DNA of 64,000 nt, from assembly GCF_007970805.1 (NCBI RefSeq), contig NZ_CP042433.1, positions 1,550,001-1,614,000 on the forward strand, read 5' to 3'. Position 1 is the first letter of the stretch. Each line of letters starts with the position of its first letter. The notes beneath the pieces are model-generated. The model saw nothing but the letters and a program-made list of their open reading frames with translations, had not been told where the DNA came from and did no database searches. The position numbers and the translations under genes are program-made. The DNA is from Flavisolibacter ginsenosidimutans. Lineage in GTDB: Bacteria; Bacteroidota; Bacteroidia; Chitinophagales; Chitinophagaceae. Positions 8,496 to 16,807 of this stretch are shown here, piece after piece.

Positions 8496-9128
8496 TTAAA
8501 CAATCTTGTTTTTAAAAGCTTTGGCCACGGCTTCGCTCTTGCTGTTCACGTGGAGCTTTTCGTAAATTTTTTTAATGTGGCTTCGCACCGTATCAATGGC
8601 AATGAACATTTCCGAAGCGATCATTTTGTAACTGTAGCCGTCCACCAGCAATTGCAGCACCTGCTTTTCGCGGTCGGAAAGATTGTAGTCCTCGCCTTGG
8701 CGATTGTTCATGCCGGCAAACATCTTTAACACCTGCGTGGCAATCGAAGCCGTCATGGGTGCGCCCCCGGTAGCCGCTTCGGCGATGTATTCAAGCAGGC
8801 GGGCGGGCGGCGTTTTTTTCAAAACATAACCGTTAGCGCCATTCGATATGGCCTGGAAAACATTTTGGTTATCGTCAAACACCGTGAGCATCAAAATTTT
8901 TACGTCGTCGTTTACCGCCCTGATTCTTTTTAACCCTTCGATGCCGTTCACACCCGGCATGTCAATGTCCATTAACACAACGTCGGGGGAATAGGCTTCT
9001 ACTTCACCTACTACGTTTTCGCAGTTTTTAAAAGCGGCCACTACCTCAAAACCATCCGATCCGCTTATGAGCATCGTGAGGCCTTCACGGAGCTGCGGAT
9101 TGTCCTCGTATAATAATACTTTAATCAT
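8496..9128 (-). CDS. NarL/FixJ-type response regulator (REC + LuxR HTH)
   Basis: A 210-aa protein starting at ATG 9128 ('MIKVLLYEDNPQ'); the longer frame adds a non-homologous leader. The receiver domain (residues 1-120) has the acidic pair E8-D9, phospho-acceptor D54 in 'LMDIDMPG', the 'MLTVFDD' switch threonine and the 'VLKKTPP' lysine. A LuxR-type helix-turn-helix (about 145-205: 'LSDREKQVLQLL', 'IAIDTVRSHIKKIYEKL') binds DNA. Family knowledge: HisKA_3 histidine kinases phosphorylate such regulators. The large kinase at 10.9-13.9 kb on the same strand carries exactly that kinase type and is the obvious partner. A TATTTTTG promoter-like element lies 16 nt upstream of the start. Confidence 0.92.
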   Translation of the reverse strand: MIKVLLYEDNPQLREGLTMLISGSDGFEVVAAFKNCENVVGEVEAYSPDVVLMDIDMPGVNGIEGLKRIRAVNDDVKILMLTVFDDNQNVFQAISNGANGYVLKKTPPARLLEYIAEAATGGAPMTASIATQVLKMFAGMNNRQGEDYNLSDREKQVLQLLVDGYSYKMIASEMFIAIDTVRSHIKKIYEKLHVNSKSEAVAKAFKNKIV

Positions 9129-9284
9129 GTGCCGTCTGTTGGTACAAAAATACAGTTCGCATACGGCCGCAACAATCACATAAACGTGTGCATTAGGTAA
9201 AGAGGATTTCAGTCAAAGCCGCGAAGGAACAAAGTCGCAAAGAGATATGTTATAGCCGGCTTCAGTAACTCTGTTCATCCTCTC

Positions 9285-9409
9285 TTGCGTCGCACTCTTG
9301 TACGTTCAGGATTCTATTCAGCCTTCGCGCAACGACGGCAGCAATTAAAAGACCCTGCATCGTAGCCCGTTGCCCAATAGCAAACAAAGCGTACAAGAGT
9401 GCGACGCAA
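9285..9409. repeat. Inverted pair of TTGCGTCGCACT repeats (copies 2 and 3)
   Basis: TTGCGTCGCACTCTTGTACG starts at 9285 on the plus strand, and its reverse complement occupies 9389-9409, enclosing about 80 bp. The left copy is followed by TTCAGGATTCTATTCAGC. The right copy, read on the minus strand, is preceded by CATTAAGCTTTAC and followed by CTTTGTTTGCTATTGGGC. Arms, tails and spacing give a foldback element of about 150 bp with no coding capacity. It fills most of the 378-bp gap between the regulator and the acyltransferase. A word-like stretch (AAAGCCGCGAAGGAACAAAG, near 9217-9245) lies just before it. Confidence 0.85.
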
Positions 9410-9507
9410 GTAAAGCTTAATGGATAGGCGAACCTCCGTTCATTAAAATATCTTGTATGAATCTAAGGGGAAGAAATTATTCACGCACAGCAAGCCAACC
9501 ACAAACT

Positions 9508-10614
9508 TTAAAATCCTCTTCCGCCGGTAACCACTTTAAACACACCGGGCGCAAAGCGGCGCAGCAGCGCACCGGCGCCAAGGCAAAAAAAGTAAACCAG
9601 CGTAGGCGCCGCGAGGTAAGTAAAAAAACGGCAGAACTGGAACGAGTGGAAATAAATAAAAAACAGGTTGGTTACAAAGGAGAGCAGCGGAATGTGAAAG
9701 CCGTAAATAAAAAACGAATAATTGGTCATGTGTATAAACCAGCGCTTGCTCATGCACCATCGTACGACTTTGTCAAGGCTGAACCAAACGGCCAGCACGC
9801 CGGCTACCGTAGCGCAGGCATATAACAACATTAACGTCCACTGAACCGGTAGTGTAAGCGCATCAAACTCAAAAGCAACAAAGGTTTTGATGATGCAAAT
9901 GCCGATGAAAACGAGCCAGTTTAAAAAAGGACTGTACCACTCGGGTTTTCGTTCAAGAGGAAAAGAACGCTTTTGCAGGTAGATGCCCGCTGCAAAAAAG
10001 AACATGCCCTGCCCTTCAATTAAAGGAGCATTGTAAAAGCTTAGCCACAGCACGCCAAGCACGATGAACGTAGGAATCGGAAATTTTGTAACGCCCCATT
10101 TAAAAACCGGGTAAAGCAAATTATAAACAAACAGGCTGCGAATAAACCACAACTGAAACGATACCGGCGCAACCAGCCAGCGGTACAAAATTCCGCCCCA
10201 GCCAATTTTTTCGTAAGGACGGTTGTCGCCCAACTGGTCGAGGGCCGCGTTTTGTACCGCTTGAGACGTTACCGGAAAACGCTGCCAGAGATAAGTTACC
10301 GCAAGACCAATTGCGCTCCAAACAAAAAAAGGAATCATCAGCGTTACAAAACGCCGTTTGGCACGTTGGCCGTAAGGCCGCTTGTCCTGGATAGAAAAGA
10401 TGTAACCCGAAATAATAAAAAGCATCGGTATGCGAAACCGAAGCAAGCCGTTGGCAAAAAGGTATTCCGTAAACGTAGTGAAGGTGAGTTTCTCATCTAC
10501 CAAACTAAAAGGCGCGAGGTAACTGACCTGCAAATTATAGCCGTGAACGAAGAGCAGCAAGGCAATGCACACGAAGGTATAGAACCGGAACTTCTGGCTA
10601 AGAAAGCGGTGCAT
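9508..10614 (-). CDS. Membrane acyltransferase (acyltransferase family 3, OafA-like)
   Basis: About 368 aa from ATG 10614 ('MHRFLSQKFRFYTFVCIALLLFVHG'); an in-frame ATG at 10722 would add 36 polar residues and cannot be excluded. About ten hydrophobic helices carry acyltransferase-3 features: an early helix ending in 'FVHGYN' where the catalytic His is expected, 'RFRIPMLFIISGYIF' (second signature helix) and 'LWFIRSLFVYNLLYPV'. Family knowledge: such integral inner-membrane enzymes transfer acetyl or other acyl groups to exported sugars. It sits between a kinase and its probable response regulator, so it may belong to their regulon (inference). Confidence 0.85.
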   Translation of the reverse strand: MHRFLSQKFRFYTFVCIALLLFVHGYNLQVSYLAPFSLVDEKLTFTTFTEYLFANGLLRFRIPMLFIISGYIFSIQDKRPYGQRAKRRFVTLMIPFFVWSAIGLAVTYLWQRFPVTSQAVQNAALDQLGDNRPYEKIGWGGILYRWLVAPVSFQLWFIRSLFVYNLLYPVFKWGVTKFPIPTFIVLGVLWLSFYNAPLIEGQGMFFFAAGIYLQKRSFPLERKPEWYSPFLNWLVFIGICIIKTFVAFEFDALTLPVQWTLMLLYACATVAGVLAVWFSLDKVVRWCMSKRWFIHMTNYSFFIYGFHIPLLSFVTNLFFIYFHSFQFCRFFTYLAAPTLVYFFCLGAGALLRRFAPGVFKVVTGGRGF

Positions 10615-10776
10615 GTTGGCTTCGCGGTTTACCGCAGCCGTCCTTTTGGCCTCTTGTTGAATAAATGCTTTTCGTTTACCTCTTAAAAAAATAGTGATCA
10701 CAATCTTCGATGGTTTGTTCAATCGTCCGAAACGGCGTAAACGTTTTGTTTTGTTTTTGTGCGGCTACCAAGGTTG

Positions 10777-10791
10777 GGCGCCTACGGCGCC
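10777..10791. repeat. Short GC palindrome, stem-TAC-stem
   Basis: GGCGCC-TAC-GGCGCC forms a compact hairpin with a 3-nt loop in the gap between the kinase stop and the acyltransferase start. Its layout (6-7 bp stem, TAC or GCA loop) matches the hairpins at 43380-43432. It is followed by the word repeat CCTAACTCCTAACTCACA near 10843-10860. Confidence 0.6.
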
Positions 10792-10852
10792 ACAAGCAAC
10801 CAATCCTCTCCTATCCTTTCTTACCTTATTATTCTTTTTCCTAACTCCTAAC

Positions 10853-13800
10853 TCACATCACCGGCACACTCAATTTCACTTCCGTCCCCTCCCCGTCCGC
10901 GGACCGAATGCGTAGCCGGCCGTGCACGCCGTCGGCTCTTTTTTTCATGTTGCCCAAACCGTTGCCGCTGTCGGCCTTGGCCACGTCAAAGCCGGTTCCG
11001 TTGTCTTTAATGGTAAACATAAGTTGCTTGTTTTGCACGGCCACGTTTACTTTCACGCTTGTCGCTTTTGAATACTTAGCGGCGTTGTTCAACGCCTCTT
11101 TAAAAATCAAAAAGAAATCGCGGCGGGCTTCCATGTTCAATTTCACGTTGAAGACTTCGTCTTCCACCACAAATTGAAGGGAAATGTCTTTTGCTTCCAA
11201 CACACCGGTGGCAAATTCCCTCATGCGGGCTGTTACACGCTGCATGGTGTCGTTGCTGGGTTTAATGCTCCAAACAATGTCGTCCATCGCTTCCATCATG
11301 CGCTGGCTGTTGTCACTGATCTTGCTGATATAACCCGCCGTTTTTACCGGGTCGGTCGTCATCTTGCTTTTTGCCATTGCGCTCAAAATGTTGATGGTGC
11401 TTAACGTGCTGCCCATGTCGTCGTGTAAATCTCTGGCTACGCGGTTACGAATTTTTTCCACGGCCAGCAAGCGGTTCACTCTTTCGCGGTGCAAAAAATA
11501 AACAATAAGGATGAGCAAGAAAATCAAGGCAGCCATAAACCACATGCTGCGGTAAAACGGCGGCTTTACGACGATGTGCAACTCGGTAGTGCCTTTCGAC
11601 CGGACGCCTTCCACGTTCACCGCGTAAACTTTAAATGTATAGCGGCCGGGAGGCAATAAAGAATAGTTGTGAAAATAAACGCCATCAGCAGCCTGCCAAT
11701 CCTTGTCAATGCCTTCCATTTTAAAATAATAAGTCAGCCGGTCACGTTGCTGGTAGCTGAGCGAAGAAAAATAAATGCTGAAAGAAGTTTGATCGGGCGA
11801 AAGCTTAATGTGCGGAAGTTGCGTCAGCGAATCAACCGGTATAAACTGGTTGAAGATTTTAAAATCTGTGATTACGGCGTCGGGCGGTTCGCTTGAAGTA
11901 ACGAAGAGTGAAGGCTTGAACATCATCAACGCATCGCCACCGGTAAAAACAATGTAACCTTTTTGGGTGCGGTAATCTGCATCGGCAGTTTGTTCAGCAA
12001 GGGTTATACCGTCTTTCCGCCCATAGGTTGTAATGCGGTTGTTGTAAGGATTGTAACGCGAAAGGCCGTTAGCCGTTACGATCCACAAAAAACCGTCGCC
12101 GTCCATGCGAAGACGGCGCACGCTGTTCGACGGCAGCCCGTCCTCAAAACGAAGCAGCGTAACCGTACCGGAATTTTTGTTGATAAAATTGAGCGCACCG
12201 GCACCAAAAACAATTATGCTGTCGTTCAATTGCTCAATGTCACTTCCGGAGTTACCGTAAAGATGCGGCGCCGTTTCTTTTGTAAACTGCCGCACAATGC
12301 GGCCGCTTTGCGGCTCCACTTCGAACAAACCTTTTCCTTCCGTTGCCAGCCACAATTCGCCTTGCCGGTCGGTAAAAATTTTATAAATGATGGTACCAAT
12401 CTCCTGCACAACAGTGAAAGCCCTGCCGTCCCATTTTACCAGTCGTCCGCTTTGGGTGCCCAGCCAAACGTTGCCAACCTTGTCTTCGGTTATGTACCGG
12501 ATGGTGGACATGCCACAAGCCGGCGGCAACAAATACTGCGTGGTTTTTTTTACAGGATTGTATTTCAGCAGCACGCCGTGATTGCAGCCAATCCATACGT
12601 CGCCGGTACGCTTTTCGTAAAAAAGATTCCAGGCAAGTTTTACCGATGACTTTTGCAAGTCCGGCCAGTTGGCGGGCGGAGGCTTTTGATAAACGGGAAT
12701 GGGTTTCTCTTTAAATGAAGAGTCAAGCGCCAACACGCCTTTACCCCAGGACGCAAACCACAGTTCACCGTCGGGCAATTCAAGAACGTCGTTGATGTTG
12801 TTTTGCTCTTTGCTGTTATCAAACAAATAATTCACAACGCTGTACGTGCCGCTGCCGTAAGATGTAAAATACAAGCCCCGGTCGGTGGCTACCCAAATGT
12901 TTCCGTCCCGGTCTTCAATCAACTGGTGAACGGCGTTGTATTGAATGCTGTTGATTCCGTTACCTGCCGTGCTTTTGGTGTAATGAAACCGGCCTTCGTT
13001 TGCGTCCCAGTTGTAAAAGACATTCAAGCCATAGATCCACAGGCCCGACCGTTTTGCATCCAGAAAACTGCGGTACTCTGCGTAACCAATGGACATACCG
13101 GTAAGACCAATCGTGTCTTTTTGCAGGTAGTTTCTGCCGCTGCTGTCGAGGCAAAACTTTATCTGCCCTTTGGGCGTTTTTACCGGCCAGGCAAAAATCC
13201 AGAACCGCCGCTGGCGATCAATGAAAAATTCGGTAGGACGATCCTGCACCTCTTCGTTCATCAACAAGGGAAGGTGCTGCGGGTTGTAGCCGCGATACCA
13301 CATTTGCCGGCTCTTCCGGTCGTAAACGCACAAGCCTTTTTCTGCGCAGGCAAACCAAACCTGCCCTTTTACAGCATCGTCATACACACCGTTTAAGGTT
13401 GGGAAATAGCCCGTCGGAAAAGGGAAAGAATGATCGTCAACAAAAGCGTTTTCCGCTGCTTTAAAATGCAGCACGCCGTAGCGGGAAACGTTCAGGTAAA
13501 TTTCGCCGTAGGCATCCTTCCACAAAATAAAATCGGTCTTGGCCGGCAGCGGTCGCACCGTTTGAACCGCGAGTTTTTTATAGGAGAAATGTGCAGGGTC
13601 AAATACGCCGATTTCGTGCAGGTTGCCAAAATTGAGCAAGAGTTTTCCGCCGGAAAAAGGAATGATTTGCGTGACCGCGTTAAAGGGCATAGCCTCGTTA
13701 CCGCCAACGCCAAAATGCACAAACTTGCTGCCGTCGAAACGTTGCAATCCATTGGCAGTGCCTACCCACAAAAAACCTTTTTCATCCTGGTACAAACTGT

Positions 13801-13921
13801 ACACGACGTTGCTCGACAAACCCGCGCCATCATCGGTGGTAAACCGCGTGAAAGTGAAGCCCTGCTGGGCCTGCAAAGCCCATCCCGAGCACCAGAATAA
13901 AAGAAAGCAGGCAAACCTCAT
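10853..13921 (-). CDS. Two-component sensor histidine kinase with double beta-propeller and Y_Y_Y sensor domain
   Basis: A 1022-aa protein from ATG 13921 with signal peptide 'MRFACFLLFWCSGWALQAQQ'. Residues ~25-690 contain many propeller repeats ('GFLWVGTANGLQRFDG', 'GNIWVATDRGLYF', 'GELWLATEGKGLFEV'). A Y_Y_Y-type beta-sandwich follows (~700-775: 'LPPGRYTFKVYAVNVEG'). A transmembrane helix lies near 792-812. The HisKA_3 dimerisation box 'RVARDLHDDMGSTLSTI' follows near 825, then a HATPase_c domain with 'FKEALNNAAKYS' and 'IKDNGTGFDVA'. Family knowledge: hybrid kinases of this type control glycan loci. This one lacks fused receiver and AraC domains, so it must signal through a separate regulator, presumably the NarL-type protein encoded at 8496-9128. 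A near-consensus promoter lies 8 nt before the start. Confidence 0.93.
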   Translation of the reverse strand: MRFACFLLFWCSGWALQAQQGFTFTRFTTDDGAGLSSNVVYSLYQDEKGFLWVGTANGLQRFDGSKFVHFGVGGNEAMPFNAVTQIIPFSGGKLLLNFGNLHEIGVFDPAHFSYKKLAVQTVRPLPAKTDFILWKDAYGEIYLNVSRYGVLHFKAAENAFVDDHSFPFPTGYFPTLNGVYDDAVKGQVWFACAEKGLCVYDRKSRQMWYRGYNPQHLPLLMNEEVQDRPTEFFIDRQRRFWIFAWPVKTPKGQIKFCLDSSGRNYLQKDTIGLTGMSIGYAEYRSFLDAKRSGLWIYGLNVFYNWDANEGRFHYTKSTAGNGINSIQYNAVHQLIEDRDGNIWVATDRGLYFTSYGSGTYSVVNYLFDNSKEQNNINDVLELPDGELWFASWGKGVLALDSSFKEKPIPVYQKPPPANWPDLQKSSVKLAWNLFYEKRTGDVWIGCNHGVLLKYNPVKKTTQYLLPPACGMSTIRYITEDKVGNVWLGTQSGRLVKWDGRAFTVVQEIGTIIYKIFTDRQGELWLATEGKGLFEVEPQSGRIVRQFTKETAPHLYGNSGSDIEQLNDSIIVFGAGALNFINKNSGTVTLLRFEDGLPSNSVRRLRMDGDGFLWIVTANGLSRYNPYNNRITTYGRKDGITLAEQTADADYRTQKGYIVFTGGDALMMFKPSLFVTSSEPPDAVITDFKIFNQFIPVDSLTQLPHIKLSPDQTSFSIYFSSLSYQQRDRLTYYFKMEGIDKDWQAADGVYFHNYSLLPPGRYTFKVYAVNVEGVRSKGTTELHIVVKPPFYRSMWFMAALIFLLILIVYFLHRERVNRLLAVEKIRNRVARDLHDDMGSTLSTINILSAMAKSKMTTDPVKTAGYISKISDNSQRMMEAMDDIVWSIKPSNDTMQRVTARMREFATGVLEAKDISLQFVVEDEVFNVKLNMEARRDFFLIFKEALNNAAKYSKATSVKVNVAVQNKQLMFTIKDNGTGFDVAKADSGNGLGNMKKRADGVHGRLRIRSADGEGTEVKLSVPVM

Positions 13922-13929
13922 GTGGAGAA

Positions 13930-13959
13930 CAAATCTACTGATTGCGGCCGCTTTGCAAA
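13930..13959 (-). promoter_or_regulatory. Bacteroidota-type promoter of the histidine kinase gene
   Basis: On the minus strand TTTG (13956-13959), exactly 18 nt, then TAGATTTG (13930-13937), then 8 nt to the ATG. This matches the Bacteroidota -33/-7 pattern TTTG...TAnnTTTG and predicts an extremely short or absent leader. Confidence 0.7.
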
Positions 13960-14345
13960 AGCCTTCGGGTGAAACCACACGAATATGTGATGGAGTGCCA
14001 GGAAGAACGGACAATACGCCGACATTTCACCCGCTTATGCGGTTGCAAACCTTTGCGCAACCGGCCATCTTTGCGAAACAATCAAAACAAGCAACAAAAG
14101 ACCAAAACCTACAACCATGAAAGGAAAACACTTCAACACCACTGCCGTCCTCACCGTTTTATTCGGCAATCGAAAAGAAAAGACAATGCGGACAGAAACA
14201 TCAAGGCACTTGCCTTTGCTGCACACACGCATGTACAGTAACCGAAAAGAAACGTTTATGGACAAGCAGCCTTTGTACCGCAGCGTCACGGCTTTAATTC
14301 ATTAACCACGCAACAACCACACAAAACCCAAAACAAACCAACAGT
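13960..14345. other. Divergent intergenic region between the kinase and the barrel gene; possible 62-aa ORF at 14117-14305 (+)
   Basis: This 386-bp gap separates the minus-strand kinase (with its promoter) from the plus-strand barrel gene. It contains an inverted repeat GGTTGC...GCAACC (about 14041-14062) beside CATCTTTG, a possible -7 element for the plus strand. An ORF of 62 codons starts at ATG 14117 ('MKGKHFNTTAVLTVLFG'), but its composition is not protein-like and I recognise no family. It may be a leader peptide or chance. Two similar A-rich segments (GAAAAGAAA near 14170 and 14243) are present. Confidence 0.3.
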
Positions 14346-15035
14346 ATGAGAAAGGTAATTTTTGCCATCGCAGTGGCTGCATCCTTTGCGGCCACAGCTC
14401 AAACAACAACACCACAAGGCTTCGATGCCATGATGCAAAAGCAACAGAAAGAGATGGAAGACATGAAGCCAAAATTCGGCTTTAAAGCAGGCTACAACAT
14501 CGCGAAGATTAACGGCAAGGCCGCAAATTTTTCGCCCGATACAAAGAACGGGTTTACGGTGGCCGCGTTTTATTCCGCCGGGCCAAGGTCGGGCTTGGGC
14601 TACCGCACCGAACTTGTTTTCTCGCGCCAGGGTTTTGAATTTACCGGTGATGGCAAAACAGCAGCGGTAACAAACGATTACATCTACATGCCGCACTTCA
14701 CAACCTTCGGTATCGGCAAATTTTTCCAGGTGCAGGTGGGCGGACAATTGGGCTATTTGCTAAAGTCTTCGAAAGAAGCACCTTCAGAAACAAAATCGCA
14801 AGACATCACCTCGTTTGCCAATCGTCTTGATTACGGCGCTGCTGCAGGCGTAGAAATTTACCCGGTAAAACACCTGATTCTGGGTGGCCGTTACAACATC
14901 AGCTTCGGCAATGCCTACAAACGCATGACGGAAAGCAGCACCACCATGCCTTCGCCTTTCCCGCTTCCGTTCAATCCCGATGAAGTAAAAGGCAAGAACG
15001 CAGTGATCAATTTCTTTGTTGGCTTTCGCTTTTAA
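14346..15035 (+). CDS. Outer-membrane beta-barrel protein (PorT / OMP_b-brl_2 type)
   Basis: A 229-aa protein with signal peptide 'MRKVIFAIAVAASFAATAQ' and no internal hydrophobic helices. 'PKFGFKAGYNIAKING' and 'GFTVAAFYSAGPRSGLGYRTELVFSRQGFEF' show the alternating pattern of an eight-to-ten-stranded barrel, and the last residues 'NFFVGFRF' end in an aromatic as expected for BAM-dependent insertion. The specific function is unknown. It sits immediately before the TIR/nSTAND module, and a similar barrel gene follows that module at 21063. Confidence 0.85.
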   Translation: MRKVIFAIAVAASFAATAQTTTPQGFDAMMQKQQKEMEDMKPKFGFKAGYNIAKINGKAANFSPDTKNGFTVAAFYSAGPRSGLGYRTELVFSRQGFEFTGDGKTAAVTNDYIYMPHFTTFGIGKFFQVQVGGQLGYLLKSSKEAPSETKSQDITSFANRLDYGAAAGVEIYPVKHLILGGRYNISFGNAYKRMTESSTTMPSPFPLPFNPDEVKGKNAVINFFVGFRF

Positions 15036-15077
15036 CCATCATCAGTAAACCCAAACCTTAACTGTTACGGAACAGAG

Positions 15078-15098
15078 GGCGGCGAAGAGCCGCCTTTT
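15078..15098 (+). terminator. Rho-independent terminator after the barrel gene
   Basis: GGCGGC/GCCGCC stem with a GAAGA loop, followed by TTTTCTGTTTT. It separates the upstream barrel gene from the TIR-nSTAND genes and argues against a single transcript across all four. Confidence 0.85.
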
Positions 15099-15412
15099 CT
15101 GTTTTATAAACTTTTGTACAACCGCATGTTTCTACTTTATCCGAACCGCTCCTTCAGTCGCAATCGAACGGCAACAGAAGCAGACGTTGTCAAAATCATT
15201 TATTGGAGCGGAAAAATCTCCACTCTGTCCCGAAACAACCGCATGGTTTGTTAGTCCTTTTTCGCTAATATTAAGGTGTCATTGCTTTGTTGCATTTCCT
15301 TCTCTACTGAAAACAAAAAACGTCTGTTTCCCACCTATAAATGTCCATCCTCTGCAATTGAAAAACCATTCACCGGTGTACCCACTGCTTTTGTTTGATT
15401 AAACCTTTTAAG
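15099..15412. other. Upstream region of the TIR-nSTAND operon, no convincing gene
   Basis: About 314 bp lie between the terminator and the TIR start codon. A 71-codon plus-strand ORF at 15187-15402 has no recognisable family, a proline/phenylalanine-rich composition and overlaps nothing conserved, so it is not called. I see no clear TTTG-N18-TAnnTTTG promoter; TACTTTAT at about 15129 is the nearest -7-like element. Confidence 0.4.
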
Positions 15413-16804
15413 ATGCCAAAAGTAAACGTGTTCATTTCATATTCGCACCAGGACAGGGATTACTTGGACAAACTGAAAATCTTCCTGCACGAAAAAACCT
15501 GCCCGCTTTTAAACGTGTGGGACGACGGCGAAATTCCGCTTGGTGGTGAATGGAACGAAGTCATTAAAACACACCTTAACGAAGCCCGCATTGTTCTGCT
15601 GCTCATCAGCCAGAATTTTTTGATTTCCGATTATATCGAAAGAGTGGAACTGAAAACAGCACTGGAGCGAGACAAACGAAAAGAGTGCAGCGTGATTCCC
15701 ATTTTTACCCGGCATTGCAACCTCGATAATTATGCGTGGATGCAGTTGCAAGGCCTTCCCAAAGAAATGCGTTTTCTTTCCGACGCCGGCGCCGACATTG
15801 ACAACCAGCTTTCGCTTATTCAAAAAGACATTAACGATCTCGCCGCTTTACTGCTCACAAACGAAAACATATCCACTTCGCTGGCCAACAACGACGAAAA
15901 AAGCGCCAACGCCAAAGTGATCCAGGAACTTACCAGCAAGCGAAAGATTTTTCTTTCCGTTCCCGATGAACCGGAGGCAAGAAAAAAGCGCCAGGAGTTG
16001 ATCATTCAGGCCGATGCAAAAGTGAAGTACGACGACTGGCCTTACGAGATTATACCGGGGATAAAAGACGTTCAGGAAATAGACAAAATGAGCGCCGAGG
16101 AACGCACTGAAAAACTTGCTTTGCAATTAAGCGATGCACTTTACTCGGTGCACATTGTGGCGTCGGAAAACGATTTGAAAGAAGGCATTAACAAGATTCA
16201 ATACGACATGGCGAAGGGCTTGCATCCCGCGGCAACAAACTCGGTTTTTCGTACTGTCATCTGGTTGTTAAGCGCCGATTTGCTGAGCAAAATAGACAAG
16301 GAAATTTGCCAAAACCCGCTCTTTACCGGCAATGATTACGGCGCTTTTTTTGACAAGATTGCAAGCCTTGACGTGGACAAGGAAAAAGAAATTGCCGAAC
16401 GCAAAAAGGAATTTTTTCCCAACAAGCGGGTGTACATGTATTACGACTTCACCGCCGATCACGACAACGAGTTGCGCATTGACCTCAAAACAAAAATGGA
16501 AGAAAAAAATTACTGCGTTCGCTGGAACACGTTTGACGAAGACGGCCAAAAAGAAATCGAGGATTTGGAGGCCTGCGACGGCGCGGTGGTTTTTTACGGC
16601 GCCGCTCAGCCCAAGTGGTTTATGGTAAAGCAAGCCAAACTACTTGACATGAAAAACCTTCGTTCCCGCGCCATTTGTCTTGATGAACCGGAGATTCAAA
16701 AAAAGTTCAACCGCGACGTGAGCAAAAATGAATTTGTAACCATACAGGGCAAGGCCAATCTTGATGCGGGGCTGAACACCTTTTTAGAACGCCTTCAACC
16801 TTAA
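15413..16804 (+). CDS. TIR-domain protein (predicted effector) with two further TIR/SLOG-like segments
   Basis: A 463-aa cytoplasmic protein. ATG 15413 is chosen because the TIR fold begins at once: 'VNVFISYSHQDRDYLDKLK' (strand A, box 1), 'WDDGEIPLGGEW' (BB-loop region), 'ARIVLLLISQNFLISDYI' (strand D) and 'ERVELKTALERD', whose E79 aligns with the catalytic glutamate of NADase-type TIRs. Residues ~180-310 ('KRKIFLSVPDEPEARKKRQELI', 'DALYSVHIVASEND') and ~340-460 ('RVYMYYDFTADHDNE', 'ACDGAVVFYGAAQPKWF') resemble further TIR/DUF4062-like Rossmann segments. Family knowledge: bacterial TIR domains deplete NAD+ or make cyclic signals in antiphage defence. The next gene starts 3 bp after the stop, so the two form an operon. 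NADase activity is inferred. Confidence 0.88.
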   Translation: MPKVNVFISYSHQDRDYLDKLKIFLHEKTCPLLNVWDDGEIPLGGEWNEVIKTHLNEARIVLLLISQNFLISDYIERVELKTALERDKRKECSVIPIFTRHCNLDNYAWMQLQGLPKEMRFLSDAGADIDNQLSLIQKDINDLAALLLTNENISTSLANNDEKSANAKVIQELTSKRKIFLSVPDEPEARKKRQELIIQADAKVKYDDWPYEIIPGIKDVQEIDKMSAEERTEKLALQLSDALYSVHIVASENDLKEGINKIQYDMAKGLHPAATNSVFRTVIWLLSADLLSKIDKEICQNPLFTGNDYGAFFDKIASLDVDKEKEIAERKKEFFPNKRVYMYYDFTADHDNELRIDLKTKMEEKNYCVRWNTFDEDGQKEIEDLEACDGAVVFYGAAQPKWFMVKQAKLLDMKNLRSRAICLDEPEIQKKFNRDVSKNEFVTIQGKANLDAGLNTFLERLQP

Positions 16805-16807
16805 GCC

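Noticed and set aside
9285..9409. Insertion sequence
   Set aside because: Only 125 bp, with inverted arms but no transposase ORF. Better described as a non-autonomous foldback element.
11963..13396. Plus-strand ORFs of 228 and 197 codons opposite the histidine kinase
   Set aside because: Both are antisense to clear propeller-repeat coding sequence and have no family motif.
14117..14305. 62-codon ORF before the barrel gene at 14346
   Set aside because: Not called as a gene: no family, uneven composition, and it lies in a probable 5' leader. Mentioned in the intergenic entry.
15187..15402. 71-codon ORF before the TIR gene
   Set aside because: Pro/Phe/Ser-rich chance-like sequence with no homology visible. 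The TIR protein starts separately at 15413.
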